64,000 nt of DNA from Chitinophagaceae bacterium (GCA_016721725.1 JADKHN010000001.1:1-64000), one strand, 5' to 3'; shown: positions 18,985 through 29,631, counted from the stretch's first letter. A program made the numbers and translations. The notes: generated by a model from the sequence alone, not told the origin.

Positions 18985-19015
18985 TAAATATATCTTGGAA
19001 AAAAATTAAATACAA
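18985..19015 (-). promoter_or_regulatory. Possible Bacteroidota-type promoter
   Basis: On the minus strand TTG (19013-19015) lies 20 nt before TATATTTA (18985-18992), close to the TTG / TAnnTTTG pattern. It sits about 40 bp upstream of the ATG at 18947. Confidence 0.4.
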
Positions 19016-19068
19016 TACCTCAAAGTGGTAATTTTCTGCAAGGAATTGTTAAAATAGTAACAGCAAAT

Positions 19069-21123
19069 TTAAAATTTCATTCGCTGTATCCTTACTGCAT
19101 TTAGTATTGCTAACAACGCCACACCAACATCTGCAAAAACGGCTTCCCACATAGTAGCCAAACCACCTGCGCCTAAAATTAATACGATGCCTTTTACTAC
19201 AAATGCAAGGGTGATATTTTGCCAAACAATTTTTTTGGTTTGCTTACCTATATTTATTGCCATTGCAATTTTGCCCGGCTTATCATCCTGTATTACTATA
19301 TCAGCAGTTTCAATTGTAGCATCGCTACCCAAACCACCCATTGCAATACCGGCATGGCTTAAAGCTACAACCGGGGCATCATTTACGCCATCGCCTACAA
19401 AGGCAACTGTTTCATTGCCGGCAATAATTTCTTTTACTTTATTTACTTTATCCTCCGGCAATAAATCGCCAAAAGCATTATCAATTCCTAATTTATCTGC
19501 AACAAATTTTACAACATTTGTTTTGTCGCCACTTAACATAGTTGTTTTTACTTTCATGCTGTGCAGTTTGTTTACTGCTTCCTGCGCATCTTCTTTTATA
19601 CTGTCTGCAATGGTGAGGTAACCTGCAAATTTTTTGTCGTAAGCTATTGCAATCAGGGTGTAAACTATTGTTGAAGGGTCAATATCATATTTGACAGAAA
19701 ATTTGTCCATCAATTTAAAATTACCTACCAATAATTCTTTGCCGCTTACTTCGGCTTTTAATCCATGCCCTGCAATTTCTTCTACTGCATTTAATTTTAT
19801 TTCATTCTTGATGTTGCCTACATATTCGTGAATGGCTGTAGCAACCGGATGTGTGCTTTGACTTTCCAAAGCATTTACCATAGCCAACATTTCTTCTTTA
19901 TTAAATTCAGGTTTTATGGTTACTTCCTGCACTTTAAAAACACCTTCGGTCATGGTGCCGGTTTTATCCATCACTACATTTTGTATTTTAGCAATGATGT
20001 CTAAAAAATTACTGCCTTTAAATAATATTCCGTTTTTGCTGGCTGCACCAATGCCGCCAAAATAGCCCAACGGAATAGAAATAACTAATGCACAAGGGCA
20101 AGAGATAACTAAGAAAACCAACGCCCTGTATAACCAATCTCTGAAAACATAATCATGTACAAACAATATTGGTACTACGCAAATTGCAATGGCAAGAAAC
20201 ACAACAACAGGGGTGTAGATTTTTGCGAACTTTCTTATAAATAACTCTGTTGGTGCTTTTTGTGCGGTGGCGTTTTGTACTAATTCTAAAATCTTTGAGA
20301 GTTTACTATCGGTGTAAGCGGTGGTAACTTTTACCTGTGCAACAGTGTTCAGGTTTATCATTCCTGCCAATACGGTATCGCCTTTTGCTTTTGTATCGGG
20401 TTTGCTTTCGCCGGTGAGTGCTGCGGTGTTAAATGATGCAGTTTCGGGAATCAACTCTCCGTCTAATCCTAATTTTTCTCCTGACTTTAATTGTATGATG
20501 TCGCCAATATTTGCGGCTTCAGCTTTTATGGTTTTGGGTTGGTTATTTTCTAAAATGGTTACTTCGTCTGGTCGCTGGTCAAGCAATGATTTAATGTTTG
20601 CTTTGGCTCTTTTTACTGCCAATGTTTGAAACACTTCACCTATTGCATAAAACAACATTACTGCCACGCCTTCGGGATATTCGCCAATCGCAAATGCACC
20701 AACAGTGGCAATGGTCATTAATAAAAATTCTGAAAATATTTCGCCTTTGCGTATGCTTTCAAAAGCTTCTTTCATTACCGGAAAACCTACCGGAATATAT
20801 GCTACTGCATACCATGCGATACGTATCCAACCTGCGAACCAACCAGGTTTTACATAATAATCAAACGCAATAGCAACAAGCAACAAGGCCAAACTGATTG
20901 TGGCAGGCAAAAACATTTTTAAAGTACTATCGCTCCCACCCGAATGGTTGTGCCCGTCATCGTCAGCATGTTTATCGTGGTTGTGCCCATCATCATCGGT
21001 GTGCTTATTGTGCAGCAAGTGTTTTGCACCTGCTTTGGTATAAACTTTTTCTTCTAAACTACAGCAGGTCATTTTGCCCTGTGCGTTGTAGGTATGTTTG
21101 TGATTGGGGTCTTTATTTATCAT
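19069..21123 (-). CDS. P1B-type heavy-metal ATPase (Zn/Cd/Pb type)
   Basis: This intact 684-residue metal pump of the inner membrane has a His/Asp-rich N-terminus (HKHTDDDGHNHDKHADDDGH, about residues 39-60) in place of a classical CxxC domain, which probably binds metal. The core motifs are present in order: TGES, the transmembrane SCPCALVISIP, DKTGTMTEG (phosphorylated Asp), STHPVA and GDGVNDAP. The last helix has FADVGVALLAILNAVR. CPC together with the Asp in the last helix points to subgroup P1B-2, which exports Zn(II), Cd(II) or Pb(II). It is the last gene of the metal operon and overlaps the DUF3703 gene by 11 bp. Confidence 0.9.
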   Translation of the reverse strand: MINKDPNHKHTYNAQGKMTCCSLEEKVYTKAGAKHLLHNKHTDDDGHNHDKHADDDGHNHSGGSDSTLKMFLPATISLALLLVAIAFDYYVKPGWFAGWIRIAWYAVAYIPVGFPVMKEAFESIRKGEIFSEFLLMTIATVGAFAIGEYPEGVAVMLFYAIGEVFQTLAVKRAKANIKSLLDQRPDEVTILENNQPKTIKAEAANIGDIIQLKSGEKLGLDGELIPETASFNTAALTGESKPDTKAKGDTVLAGMINLNTVAQVKVTTAYTDSKLSKILELVQNATAQKAPTELFIRKFAKIYTPVVVFLAIAICVVPILFVHDYVFRDWLYRALVFLVISCPCALVISIPLGYFGGIGAASKNGILFKGSNFLDIIAKIQNVVMDKTGTMTEGVFKVQEVTIKPEFNKEEMLAMVNALESQSTHPVATAIHEYVGNIKNEIKLNAVEEIAGHGLKAEVSGKELLVGNFKLMDKFSVKYDIDPSTIVYTLIAIAYDKKFAGYLTIADSIKEDAQEAVNKLHSMKVKTTMLSGDKTNVVKFVADKLGIDNAFGDLLPEDKVNKVKEIIAGNETVAFVGDGVNDAPVVALSHAGIAMGGLGSDATIETADIVIQDDKPGKIAMAINIGKQTKKIVWQNITLAFVVKGIVLILGAGGLATMWEAVFADVGVALLAILNAVRIQRMKF

Positions 21124-21496
21124 CTGCTAAATTTTGATGGCTATGTATAATTGAAAGAAGGTCTTCCGGTATTTCCATTGGTTTTAGAGGCGGCACATTG
21201 GCACCACCTGTATTGCCAACAGGAATTTTGCCTACAAAAGATTTTACGCCGCCAAATAATAATCTTGGTATCTGTCCTATTACTTCTTTAAAGTTTTTTA
21301 CTTTAATACCAAAGCAAATCATCTTCCAATGAACTGCCGTATGCTCATAGGGATAAGGTTGCCCCAGGATATGCGCCCGTTCTAAATGCCGCCAGCTAAC
21401 CTGGTAATGTTTTTTATTAAAGGCATTACCGTAATCGGCTAACTCCTGTTGATAGAATGGCTTCAAGGTTTTTGGCATTGTTGTATGAATAGGCAT
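21113..21496 (-). CDS. DUF3703-type protein
   Basis: The product is about 127 residues when started at the ATG at 21496, 10 bp after the adaptor gene; an earlier in-frame ATG lies inside that gene. It has the typical conserved segments of DUF3703: YQQELADYGNAFNKKHYQVSW, HLERAHILGQPYPYEHTAVHW and a C-terminal IPVGNTGGANVPPLKPMEIP. Members are small proteins found next to mercury, copper or cadmium resistance genes, with unknown biochemical role; the many His suggest metal handling. It sits between the RND adaptor and the P-type ATPase, and its stop overlaps the ATPase start, indicating translational coupling. Confidence 0.75.
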   Translation of the reverse strand: MPIHTTMPKTLKPFYQQELADYGNAFNKKHYQVSWRHLERAHILGQPYPYEHTAVHWKMICFGIKVKNFKEVIGQIPRLLFGGVKSFVGKIPVGNTGGANVPPLKPMEIPEDLLSIIHSHQNLADDK

Positions 21497-21506
21497 AAAA
21501 GTATTT

Positions 21507-22771
21507 TTAATGTCCGTGATCTCCTTCGCCTGCATTTGTCATTTTTGCCAATACAAAAAATGCGCCTTTCACTACAATCTTTGCATCTTTTGGTATCTCT
21601 TTCAGTAATGTGATTTGTGTATACCCTACTTCGGAGGTTCCTTTAACAACAGGTATTTTTTCAAATGTTATTCCTTTCTCTTCTTCGTGTCCGGGCTTTT
21701 CTTTAGCATCATGTTTTATACTGTCTTTAGCAGCGTCAGGATGCTCATCTTCTGCATGTTCATCGGTAACTATAAAAATATAATCCTGCCCGGCAATAGT
21801 TACAATCGCCTCCGTAGGTACGGCAGGTACTGTTGATTTTTCCAAACTGATAACCGCTGTAATTGTCATGCCATCAATGAGACCTTCTTTATCTCCCTGC
21901 ACCTTTGCATGTACGGTAACGGCTTTACTATCTCCTTCAAATGATGAACCCAATGAATATATCTGTGCATCATACTCTTTACCGGGATTATTTGTAAGTG
22001 TAAAATGTATAAGCTGGTTATTTTTTAGTTTAGGCAAATCTTTTTCATACACGTATAAATCAAGATGCAACTGGCTGTTATCTACTATTTCAGCTACCGG
22101 CGTACTCACATCTACATAGCTGCCCATTTTTACTATTACATTACTTACAACACCACTTATAGGGCTTGTAATAGCCAGCACAGAAATCAATTTACCATTT
22201 GAAAGCCTTGCCGGGCTAATGCCCATTAATTGTATCTGCTGTGCAAGGGTTGATCTAAGCGTTCGCAAACTCTTTAGTTCTGACTCGGCTGATTGCAGAT
22301 TTTTTAATGCCCCGGCATTGCCTTCGTTCAATTCTTTTGTCTTTTTACTTCCAATTCAGCAAAAGCAATCTTTGCGTTAACACTTAGGTATTGACTTTGA
22401 GCCTGGATAAATTCAGGATTAGCAATGGTTGCAATGGTTTGACCTTTCCTAACAAAACTCCCTGGTTGTATCAGCAAAGATTTTACTACGCCACTATATA
22501 TTGAATTTACACTGGCTTTGTTTTGATTGGGTACTTTAAGCAAACCGTTTGTTTTGAGAGATGCTGTTAATTGCTTTTCCTCAATTGTACCTAATTCAAT
22601 ACCAATGCTTTTCATCTGTGCTTCGGTAAGTGTTGCTGTATTAGGATTTTCATGTTCATCTTTATGATCTTCTTCTACGGGTTTTGCAGTTTCTGCATCG
22701 TCCTTGCTTCCGCAGGAAACAATAGAAATAAGGCCTGTGAAGATGATTGCTATTATTAAAAAATTCTTCAT
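21507..22771 (-). CDS. RND efflux adaptor (CzcB/CusB family), frameshifted
   Basis: A lipoprotein signal (IIAIIFTGLISIVSC) anchors this periplasmic linker that joins the inner-membrane pump to the outer-membrane channel. The first frame has VNSIYSGVVKSLLIQPGSFV, the first half of the lipoyl-like hairpin; the second frame has ITSPISGVVSNVIVKMGSYV, the second half, then beta-barrel segments and a His/Asp-rich insert (DEHAEDEHPDAAKDSIKHD). The frames join at about 22330, where one added A gives KRQKELNEGNAG. The repaired length is about 421 residues, normal for the family. The gene starts 11 bp after the pump gene. Confidence 0.85.
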
Positions 22772-22782
22772 TTGTTTATGTT

Positions 22783-25700
22783 TTATTGATTGATATAATA
22801 ATTGTATTGAATTACAGCATGATTATAAGCATTGAGATTTTCCAGATAATTCTTTTGAATTTCCAGGGCCTGAGTGAGAAACTGCGAAAGTTCTGCATAA
22901 CTTATTTCTCCGGCACGGTAAGCTAAGGAAGATGCTTTGATAATTTCATCGGCCTGCCGCAATCCTGCTGATTCATAAAATGTGAGCATACTTCTATTTT
23001 TCTCCACTTCCTGCAACAGTTGCAATTGCCTTGTGTTTAATGCCTGTTTTTCATAATCATATTGCTTTTGCTGCAACGCCATATCTGCCTGTGCTACTTT
23101 TACTTTACTTCTATAAGCATTTGCACCAAACAAAGGAAATGCTACCGATACAGAAAATCCGGACACCGGGTCTTTTGTACCAGATAACCGCTGGCTGAAA
23201 AAACGACCAGAGAAATCGGGTTTGTTTTCATTTTTTGCAACGGCAATTCCGGCATTGGCAATATTGATGTTTTGTGTTTGCAATGCAAGTACCGGATGAG
23301 TGCTGTCGTTTGCAGCACCGGGCATTGGCAATTTTTGCAAAGGAATCTGCAAGGGTAGCATCATTTCATTTGCATTAAGGTATTGCATCAACGACTGCTG
23401 TGCTATCTGAATTTCCTTATCCATTTGTTGCAGTAATGCCTGTAATTCTATCATGCGTACATTGGCGGCAATGCTGTCTAACCCACGGCTGTCGCCTGTT
23501 TTAACTTTTAATATTGCGGCAGCGTTCAGTGATCTGTAAATACTATCTAACCGCTGAAACAATTTTTGTTTATCCTGCAAATACCAAAGCTGGTAATAAA
23601 CTGTACGTACATTTCTTTTAATATCCACTTCAATTACTGCTGTATTGGCCTGGTAGTATTTTAACTGTTCGCCATAAAGATTTTTTTGTGCTTTGTACAA
23701 ACCGGGCCATGCTATGCTTTGTGATACGCCAATTTTAAGGATGCCTTTATTATCGCTTGGGCGCATGTCTTCATTTTCGGCAAACACGCCTGTTCTTTGA
23801 AATGCTGTTGCTGTTTTTGCCTGTACTTTACCTTTATTTATCTGCTGATTATTTACTTCGTATTGCAGATTGTTCTTAGCCAAAGTAATTGCTTCGTTTA
23901 TATCTATTCTTTTTGCTGCCGGCTGTTGCGCCTGTACACTGTTTGACATTATCAGTAAAGAGATACCTGCTATGACAGTTGCAATAGGTTGCCCTCCACG
24001 GTGGACAGGCATTTTTAATTTTCTTTTTGATGAAAAAATGATGTAGAGCAATGGTAGTACTACAAGGGTAAGGAATGTGGCTGTTATCAATCCGCCTATC
24101 ACTACTGTTGCCAAAGGTTTTTGTACCTCTGCACCTGCACCGGTTGATAATGCCATTGGTATAAAACCTAAAGCCGCAACAGAAGCTGTCATTAACACCG
24201 GCCGCAAACGAATCTTTGTTCCTTCCAATACTCTTTGAAAAATATCTTTTATGCCGTCTTTCTCCAATTGATTGAAAGTGCTTATTAAAACAATTCCATT
24301 TAATACGGCTACTCCAAACAAGGCGATGAAACCAACGCCTGCGGAAATACTGAACGGCATTCCTCTTAGCAGCAATGCAAACACACCACCAATTGCACTC
24401 ATGGGTATGGCTGTAAAAATCAGCAAAGCTTCTTTGATGGAACCAAAGCAAATAGAGCAACAGGAAAATTAACGCAAGTGCTACCGGTACAGCAACCTGC
24501 AATCTTGCAGATGCTTCCCGCAGGTTTTCAAATGTGCCGCCATAAGTATAATAATAAGCAGTGGGAAGAATTTTTGCTGCATTCAGTTTTTGCTGTATCT
24601 CAGTTACCACACTTTGTACATCACGGCCTTTTACATTAAATCCCACCACAATTCTCCGCTTTCCATCTTCACGGGTTATTTGTGCAGGGCCCTCTTTAAA
24701 AGAAACTGTTGCCACCTGTGATAATGGAATTTGATTACCATCGGTAGTTGCCACAAATAAATTGCTTACATCATCAATAGATGTGCGGCTGGCACTATCA
24801 AGGCGTACAACCAAATCAAATTTGCGCTCGTTTTCAAAAACCACTCCTGCGGCTTCACCTGCAAAAGCTGTGCTGATGGTATGGTTGATGTCTTCAATAT
24901 TTAAACCATAACCGGCAATCTTTGCCCTGTCATACTGGATGGTTATTTGTGGTAATCCTGTTGTTCTTTCTACCTGTGGTTCGGTAGTACCTTTTACCGA
25001 TTGCACTATTGCCGCTACTTTGGGCCCAAGTGCAGCCAATGTATCAATGTTTTCTCCAAAAATTTTAATTGCTACATCCTGCCTTACACCGGTCATCAGT
25101 TCATTAAACCGCATTTGAATGGGTTGCGATGCTTCAAAGAAAACACCTGGTATAACTTCTAATTTTTCCATCATCATTTCTGCCAGTTCATTGTAGTCAT
25201 TGGTAGTTTTCCATTCGCTTTTTGGTTTTAGCGTAATAATAAGGTCGGTGGCTTCCGGTGGCATAGGATCAGTTGGAACTTCGGCACTACCGGTTTTACC
25301 TACCACCATTTCTACTTCGGGAAATGATTTGATGATGCGGCTTGCCTGCATGGATGTTTCTACACTTTGAGTTAACGATGTGCCCTGTGGCAGTATACAG
25401 TGAAAGGCATAGTCACCTTCCTGTAATTGCGGAATAAATTCGCCACCCATTCTGCCGAATATGAATAAGGTAATGGCAAGTAATGCAACTGCCGATCCCA
25501 CCACTACATATTTTATTTTGATAGCCCAACGGATAAGCGGTGTATACCCCCGTTGGAAAAAATTCATCATTTTGTCGGAAATGTTCTTTTTATGGGTTGT
25601 TTTCTTTGACAGGAACAATGCTGACATCATGGGAATGTAGGTAAGCGAAAGTATTAATGCGCCTAATATAGCAAAGCCAACTGTTTGCGCCATTGGCCGG

Positions 25701-27118
25701 AACATTTTACCTTCGATACCCTGCAGCGAAAGAATTGGCAAGTAAACGATGAGGATTATGATTTGACCAAAGGCTGCTGAACTCATCATTTTTTTTGCAC
25801 TGCTTTCAACTGCTTCATCCATCTGTTGTTGCGTAAGTTTACCCGCAACGTGCTTTACAACCAGAAAATGTAGGGTTGCCTCCACTATAATTACTGCACC
25901 GTCAACTATCAATCCAAAATCAATAGCCCCCAAACTCATCAGGTTGGCACTTACGCCAAACACATTCATCATGCCCAATGCAAACAACATGGAAAGTGGG
26001 ATGGCAGATGCAACTATTAAACCTGCCCTGATGTTTCCTAAAAACAATACCAACACCAATAACACAATCAATGCACCTTCAATTAAATTTGTTTTTACCG
26101 TGCCTACAGCCCGGTTAACTAAACTTGTTCTATCCACATAAGATTCTATTTCCACATCATCCGGTATTGCTTTTTTAATGATTTCCATTTTTGCTTTCAC
26201 TCTTTCCACAACGGCTGCACTGTTTGCCCCTTTGAGCATCATTACAATACCGCCCACTACTTCTTTTTCTCCGTTGAATGTTACTGAACCGTACCGAACT
26301 GCATTACCCAATCCAACTTCTGCAACATCTTTTATCAAAACAGGAATATCATTTACCTTTTTAATTACAATATTTTTTATATCCTCCATTGAACCTATTA
26401 ATCCCACACCCCGGATGAAATAAGCGTTTGGCTTTTTATCGATATAAGCACCTCCTGTATTTTCATTGTTCTTTTCCAAGGCAGAAAAGATTTCAGCAAT
26501 GGTTACATTCATTCCTTTAAGCCGGTAGGGATTTACTGCTACTTCATACTGCTTCAATAAACCGCCAAAGCTATTTACTTCTGCTACACCTGCTGTGCCA
26601 TATAATTGCCGGGCAACTATCCAATCCTGCATGGTACGCAGATCCATTGCAGTGTATTTATTCTCTGCTCCTTTTTTGGGGTGAATAACGTATTGGTATA
26701 TTTCGCCCAAGCCTGTGCTTACAGGGGCTAATTCCGGCGTACCAATACCTTTGGGAATTTTTTCTTCTGCTTCTTTAAGTTTTTCATTGATTAACTGACG
26801 GGCAAAATAAATATCAATGTCGTCATGAAAAACAACGGTGATGACTGACAATCCAAATCTTGAAATGGAACGCATTTCTTCCAGGTCGGGGAGGTTAGCA
26901 AGGCTTTGTTCAATGGGATAGGTAACCAACTGTTCGGTTTCCTGTGCCGCTAAAGTGGGTGTTAGTGTAATGATCTGAACCTGATTATTGGTAATATCCG
27001 GTACTGCATCAAGTGGTAGTTTACTGGCACTCCATACACCCCAAATGATTAGGGCAAGTGTCATTAACCCGATGATGAGTTTATGTTTAATGCTAAAGTG
27101 AATGATTTTATTAAGCAT
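22783..27118 (-). CDS. czcA: CzcA/CusA-type RND metal pump fused to a TolC-like domain, frameshifted
   Basis: The first ~875 residues form the RND pump: start MLNKIIHFSIKHKLIIGLM, periplasmic loops, and the transmembrane motif GAIDFGLIVDGAVIIVEA. This DFGxxxDGAVxxVE form is typical of heavy-metal pumps that expel Zn, Co, Cd or Cu(I) ions. After a frameshift at about 24440 (TTTGCTTTGG) the frame continues with FTAIPMSAIGGVFALLLRG and GVAVLNGIVLIS, ending the pump. The protein then runs on into a signal-like segment (SLLIMSNSVQAQQP) and a ~400-residue TolC-type outer-membrane efflux domain. Repaired length is about 1445 residues. Pump-TolC fusions of this size are known in Bacteroidota. Confidence 0.88.
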
Positions 27119-27278
27119 ATCTATTTTCTATTTGGTTATATGACTGTTGTAGATGTGCATTATCCTTTTTTACAATTGCTGCTAAAAGAATGGCACAATA
27201 CAGCACTATAACAATGATTTTAATTACTCTTAACCCTAAAGGCTGTTTTGCCTTTTTGGACTTTTTGATAGTTGTCAT
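27111..27278 (-). CDS. Small single-TM protein, 55 residues
   Basis: ATG at 27278 to TAA at 27111. The product starts with a basic stretch (MTTIKKSKKAKQPLGLR), has one membrane helix (VIKIIVIVLYCAILLAAIV) and ends with a short polar tail. The last codons overlap the ATG of the RND pump (ATGCTTAA), so translation is probably coupled. It could be a small regulator or stabiliser of the pump. Its function is unknown and I know no named family. Confidence 0.6.
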   Translation of the reverse strand: MTTIKKSKKAKQPLGLRVIKIIVIVLYCAILLAAIVKKDNAHLQQSYNQIENRYA

Positions 27279-27356
27279 TTTTATGAAAAGAAAAATGAAT
27301 GAGAAATGCAGTACATGCCATTAATGACTATGTTGCAAATTCAATAGAAGGAATAA

Positions 27357-27680
27357 TTAAGATAATTGGGGAGGCTGCCAGATAGCATAATGCGCTTCGG
27401 CATTAAAGGTTACATTGTAGAGAGGATGTTTGCCTGATTGAAAAACTACTTTAGAAATGTGAGACTTTGAAGAACTGTAAAAATATGAGGAAGCCGGACA
27501 GCATGAACAAGTGCAAAAAGGGCTGCAGGCTTCTGATTCGTGATTATGTTGCTGGTGGTTGTCATTAGCGGAAATTTCTACCGGAGCCTTTACATTACAT
27601 TCCTTACTGTCGCCGCAGGGAAGGCATGACATATACAAAAGAAAGACACTCATTATGAAGGTAAAAAATTTCATTGTCAC
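27357..27680 (-). CDS. Small Cys/His-rich secreted protein of metal operons
   Basis: The 107-residue product starts with an N-terminal signal (FFTFIMSVFLLYMSCLPCGD). Its Cys- and His-rich middle (CNVKAPVEIS, HQQHNHESEACSPFCTCSCC) looks like a metal-binding site, and the C-terminal half is small and polar. Similar short Cys-rich proteins (DUF6660-like, by recollection) often lead RND metal-efflux operons in Bacteroidota. It is the first gene of the operon. The start codon lies only a few bases after a TATTTTTG promoter-like box at about 27684-27691. Confidence 0.65.
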   Translation of the reverse strand: MTMKFFTFIMSVFLLYMSCLPCGDSKECNVKAPVEISANDNHQQHNHESEACSPFCTCSCCPASSYFYSSSKSHISKVVFQSGKHPLYNVTFNAEAHYAIWQPPQLS

Positions 27681-27812
27681 AAAAATAGTAGTTTAAAGTG
27701 CAAAAACAACATTGGCGGTCAACTAAAATAACAGCCTGGTTGCAAAATTAGCGTAGGGCATAATAGCAATATCTACTTTAGATAACTGAAATTTTAATTT
27801 TCAGTTTTCATG

Positions 27813-27873
27813 AACATAAGCCCAAAATGACAGATAGGGGGCGGAGCCCCTTATTTTTCATTTGGGCTTTTTT
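27813..27873 (+). terminator. Bidirectional terminator-like hairpin
   Basis: AAGCCCAAAATGA and TCATTTGGGCTT pair, with an inner stem GGGGC / GCCCC. A run of nine T follows on the plus strand and a run of A precedes it, so it could stop transcripts from either side. No plus-strand gene lies immediately before it. Confidence 0.6.
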
Positions 27874-27949
27874 TTTCTGTGTCCACCGTGGGGTGGTTGG
27901 CAAATATGGAGAAAGGTTGTGGAATCTGTTGCGCCAAAAGACTGTTTAC

Positions 27950-28040
27950 TGTGTGTTGGCAATTGCAGCTCTTTTGCAAGGTTGGCTTCTGTGCGGTGGG
28001 TTTTGTGTGCCTTGCAAATGTGCTGCAATGTGCGGTGGGT
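27950..28040. repeat. Two-stem hairpin element H2
   Basis: The outer stem is ATTGCAGC (27962-27969) with GCTGCAAT (28022-28029). The inner stem is TTGCAAGG (27974-27981) with CCTTGCAA (28010-28017). The loop is TTGGCTTCTGTGCGGTGGG. It lies about 65 bp inside the right edge of giant cassette 1. Confidence 0.78.
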
Positions 28041-28102
28041 GGTTAGAGACTTTGCTTTGAATGTCTTGTCGCTTGTAGGTGAACGGAATTTTCAAATAGG
28101 GT

Positions 28103-28304
28103 TGCATACAACGGACAGGGCTTGCCGAAGTACGGGAATTAGTATTCCGTCCGCCCGGTACCGATGATGATTGAAAAACTGATGATGAAGATAACAACAA
28201 AAAGCTAAATAGATATTGTCGAGCTGGATATGAAGTACAATAGAATTACAAATGCCGAAGATAACTTCCCGTCCGCCCGTATTTTGGCAAACCCCCTGTT
28301 GTAC
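28103..28304. repeat. attC-like site closing the 5.6-kb CBASS cassette
   Basis: The boxes are GCATACAACG and GTTGTACG. The arms ACAGGGCTTGCCGAAGTACGG and CCGTATTTTGGCAAACCCC pair. The right box GTTGTACGTTCGCCC matches GGGTGACGTACAAC at 33845-33858. This defines 28298-33855 as one cassette. Confidence 0.8.
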
Positions 28305-28374
28305 GTTCGCCCTTTCTCCGTTGTCATCTATAATGTGTTTCTGTGTCGCACCGCAGAGTGTTGCCTGTGCGTTG

Positions 28375-28452
28375 GCACAAGGCAGGCTCTTTTGCAAGGT
28401 TGGCTTTTGTGTGTCGGCTTTGTGTGCCTTGCAAATGTGCCTGACTTGGTGC
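28375..28452. repeat. Two-stem hairpin element H3
   Basis: The outer stem is GCACAAGGCAGGC (28375-28387) with GCCTGACTTGGTGC (28439-28452, two mismatches). The inner stem is TTGCAAGG (28392-28399) with CCTTGCAA (28427-28434). The loop TTGGCTTTTGTGTGTCGG is shared. GCGTTGG occurs as a direct repeat on both flanks. Confidence 0.78.
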
Positions 28453-28500
28453 GTTGGTTATTAGAGTTCCGTAAGGGTAAATTTTTTTTTAAATTTATGG

Positions 28501-28530
28501 TTGACATTTCGTAAATAATTGTTACTTTTG
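28501..28530 (+). promoter_or_regulatory. Promoter with palindromic operator of the CBASS operon
   Basis: TTGACA (28501-28506) and TACTTTTG (28523-28530) match the Bacteroidota -33/-7 pattern with 19 nt between TTG and TA. GTTGACA (28500-28506) and TGTCAAC (28528-28534) form a perfect inverted repeat enclosing the promoter. It is a natural operator for the XRE protein encoded 28 bp downstream. Confidence 0.72.
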
Positions 28531-28561
28531 TCAACAAGTCGAAATACTCAACTTAAAAAAA

Positions 28562-29631
28562 ATGGAAAACGTATTTGGAAATAAACTGGTATCAGCCCGA
28601 AAAATGGCTGGCATGTCCTTACAGGACTTAGAAACAAACTTGAAAAAGCTGTTTCTCGTCAGGCATTGCATAAATACGAACAAGGTAAAATGAAACCTGA
28701 TAGTCAGGTGTTAATTGCTTTGTCAAATGTGCTGAATGTGCCTGTGGATTATTTTTATTCAATACCGACTGTACATGTAGAGCTTCAAAACATCAGCTAC
28801 CGAAAATATTCTTCAAAGATTTCCAAAACTGAACAGTTGTCGGTAGAAGAAAAAGCAAAGGAAAATTGTGAGCGGTATTTGGAATTGGAAGACTTGATTA
28901 ATCCAAATGAAAAGTCAGAATATTTTACTTATGGTAAAGTAATTGAAACTGCAGACGATGCTGAAACTGCTGCAAAGAAATTAAGAGAAGTTTGGTCGCT
29001 TGGTTATGACCCGATTCCCGATGTGGTCGAAATGTTAGAGGATAAAGGTTATAAAGTAATTGAGTTGGATGCTCCCGATGGTTTTGACGGAATGAAAGCA
29101 GATGTTGATGGAAAAAAAATAATTGTTCTGAAAAAAGCTGTTAAGCAAGGAGAGGATGTTGTAAGGAAAAGGTTTACTGCTTTGCATGAATTGGCTCACC
29201 ACGCCTTAAAGTTCTCTGCCAATTTAACAGAAAAGCAGGAAGAAACTCTGTGTCACACTTTTGCTTGTGCTGTTCTTTACCCTGCAGATATGGCAAGAAA
29301 GGAATTGAGCAAAGACCGATTCCATTTCTACCAAAACGAATTGTTGTTGATTAAGGAAAGATGGGGAATTTCTTTTCCTGCTGTTTTTGCAAGGGCTTTG
29401 CATCTCGGTATTATCACCAGTTTTATTTATAGAAGATTTAATGTTGGATACAGAGAGAGAAAATTACACCTAAATGAGCCAGGAAGGTACATGAGCAAGG
29501 AGAAGCCTGTTCGTCTTGAACGGTTAATATATCTCGGGTTGTCAAAAGAAATTATTTCAGTTAACGAAGCTGCATTTTTTGCAGGTAAAACGGTCGGTGA
29601 ATTCCGTAAACAATTGCAGCAGTTAGTATGA
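28562..29631 (+). CDS. XRE repressor fused to ImmA/IrrE metallopeptidase, frameshifted
   Basis: The ATG at 28562 opens MENVFGNKLVSARKMAGMSL. The frame breaks in an A5 run near 28650; one more A gives AVSRQALHKYEQGKMKPDSQ, completing an HTH_XRE domain of ~65 residues. The C-terminal half is an ImmA/IrrE (COG2856) domain with zinc motif HELAHH (about residue 209) and downstream CHTFACAVLYP. Total is about 356 residues. In known systems such proteases cleave a repressor after DNA damage, and separate HTH (CapH) and metallopeptidase (CapP) proteins control some CBASS operons; here both are in one chain. It heads the operon, with ATGA overlap to the PIN gene. Confidence 0.85.

Larger units (their letters stand above)
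17654..28109. mobile_element. Giant cassette 1 (10.5 kb): metal-efflux module
   Basis: The left edge GTTGTATGCA and the right edge TGCATACAAC are complementary, as for the small cassettes, and the attC-like site of the unit is 17461-17662. Inside are hairpin elements H1 and H2 near the two ends, a 21-bp repeat tract, a 248-residue hypothetical protein, and the metal-efflux operon transcribed leftwards. The box match is seen directly; that the whole piece moved as one circle is inferred. Confidence 0.7.

Noticed and set aside
24272..26423. Short plus-strand frames inside the RND pump gene
   Set aside because: They are shadows opposite a well-conserved transporter.
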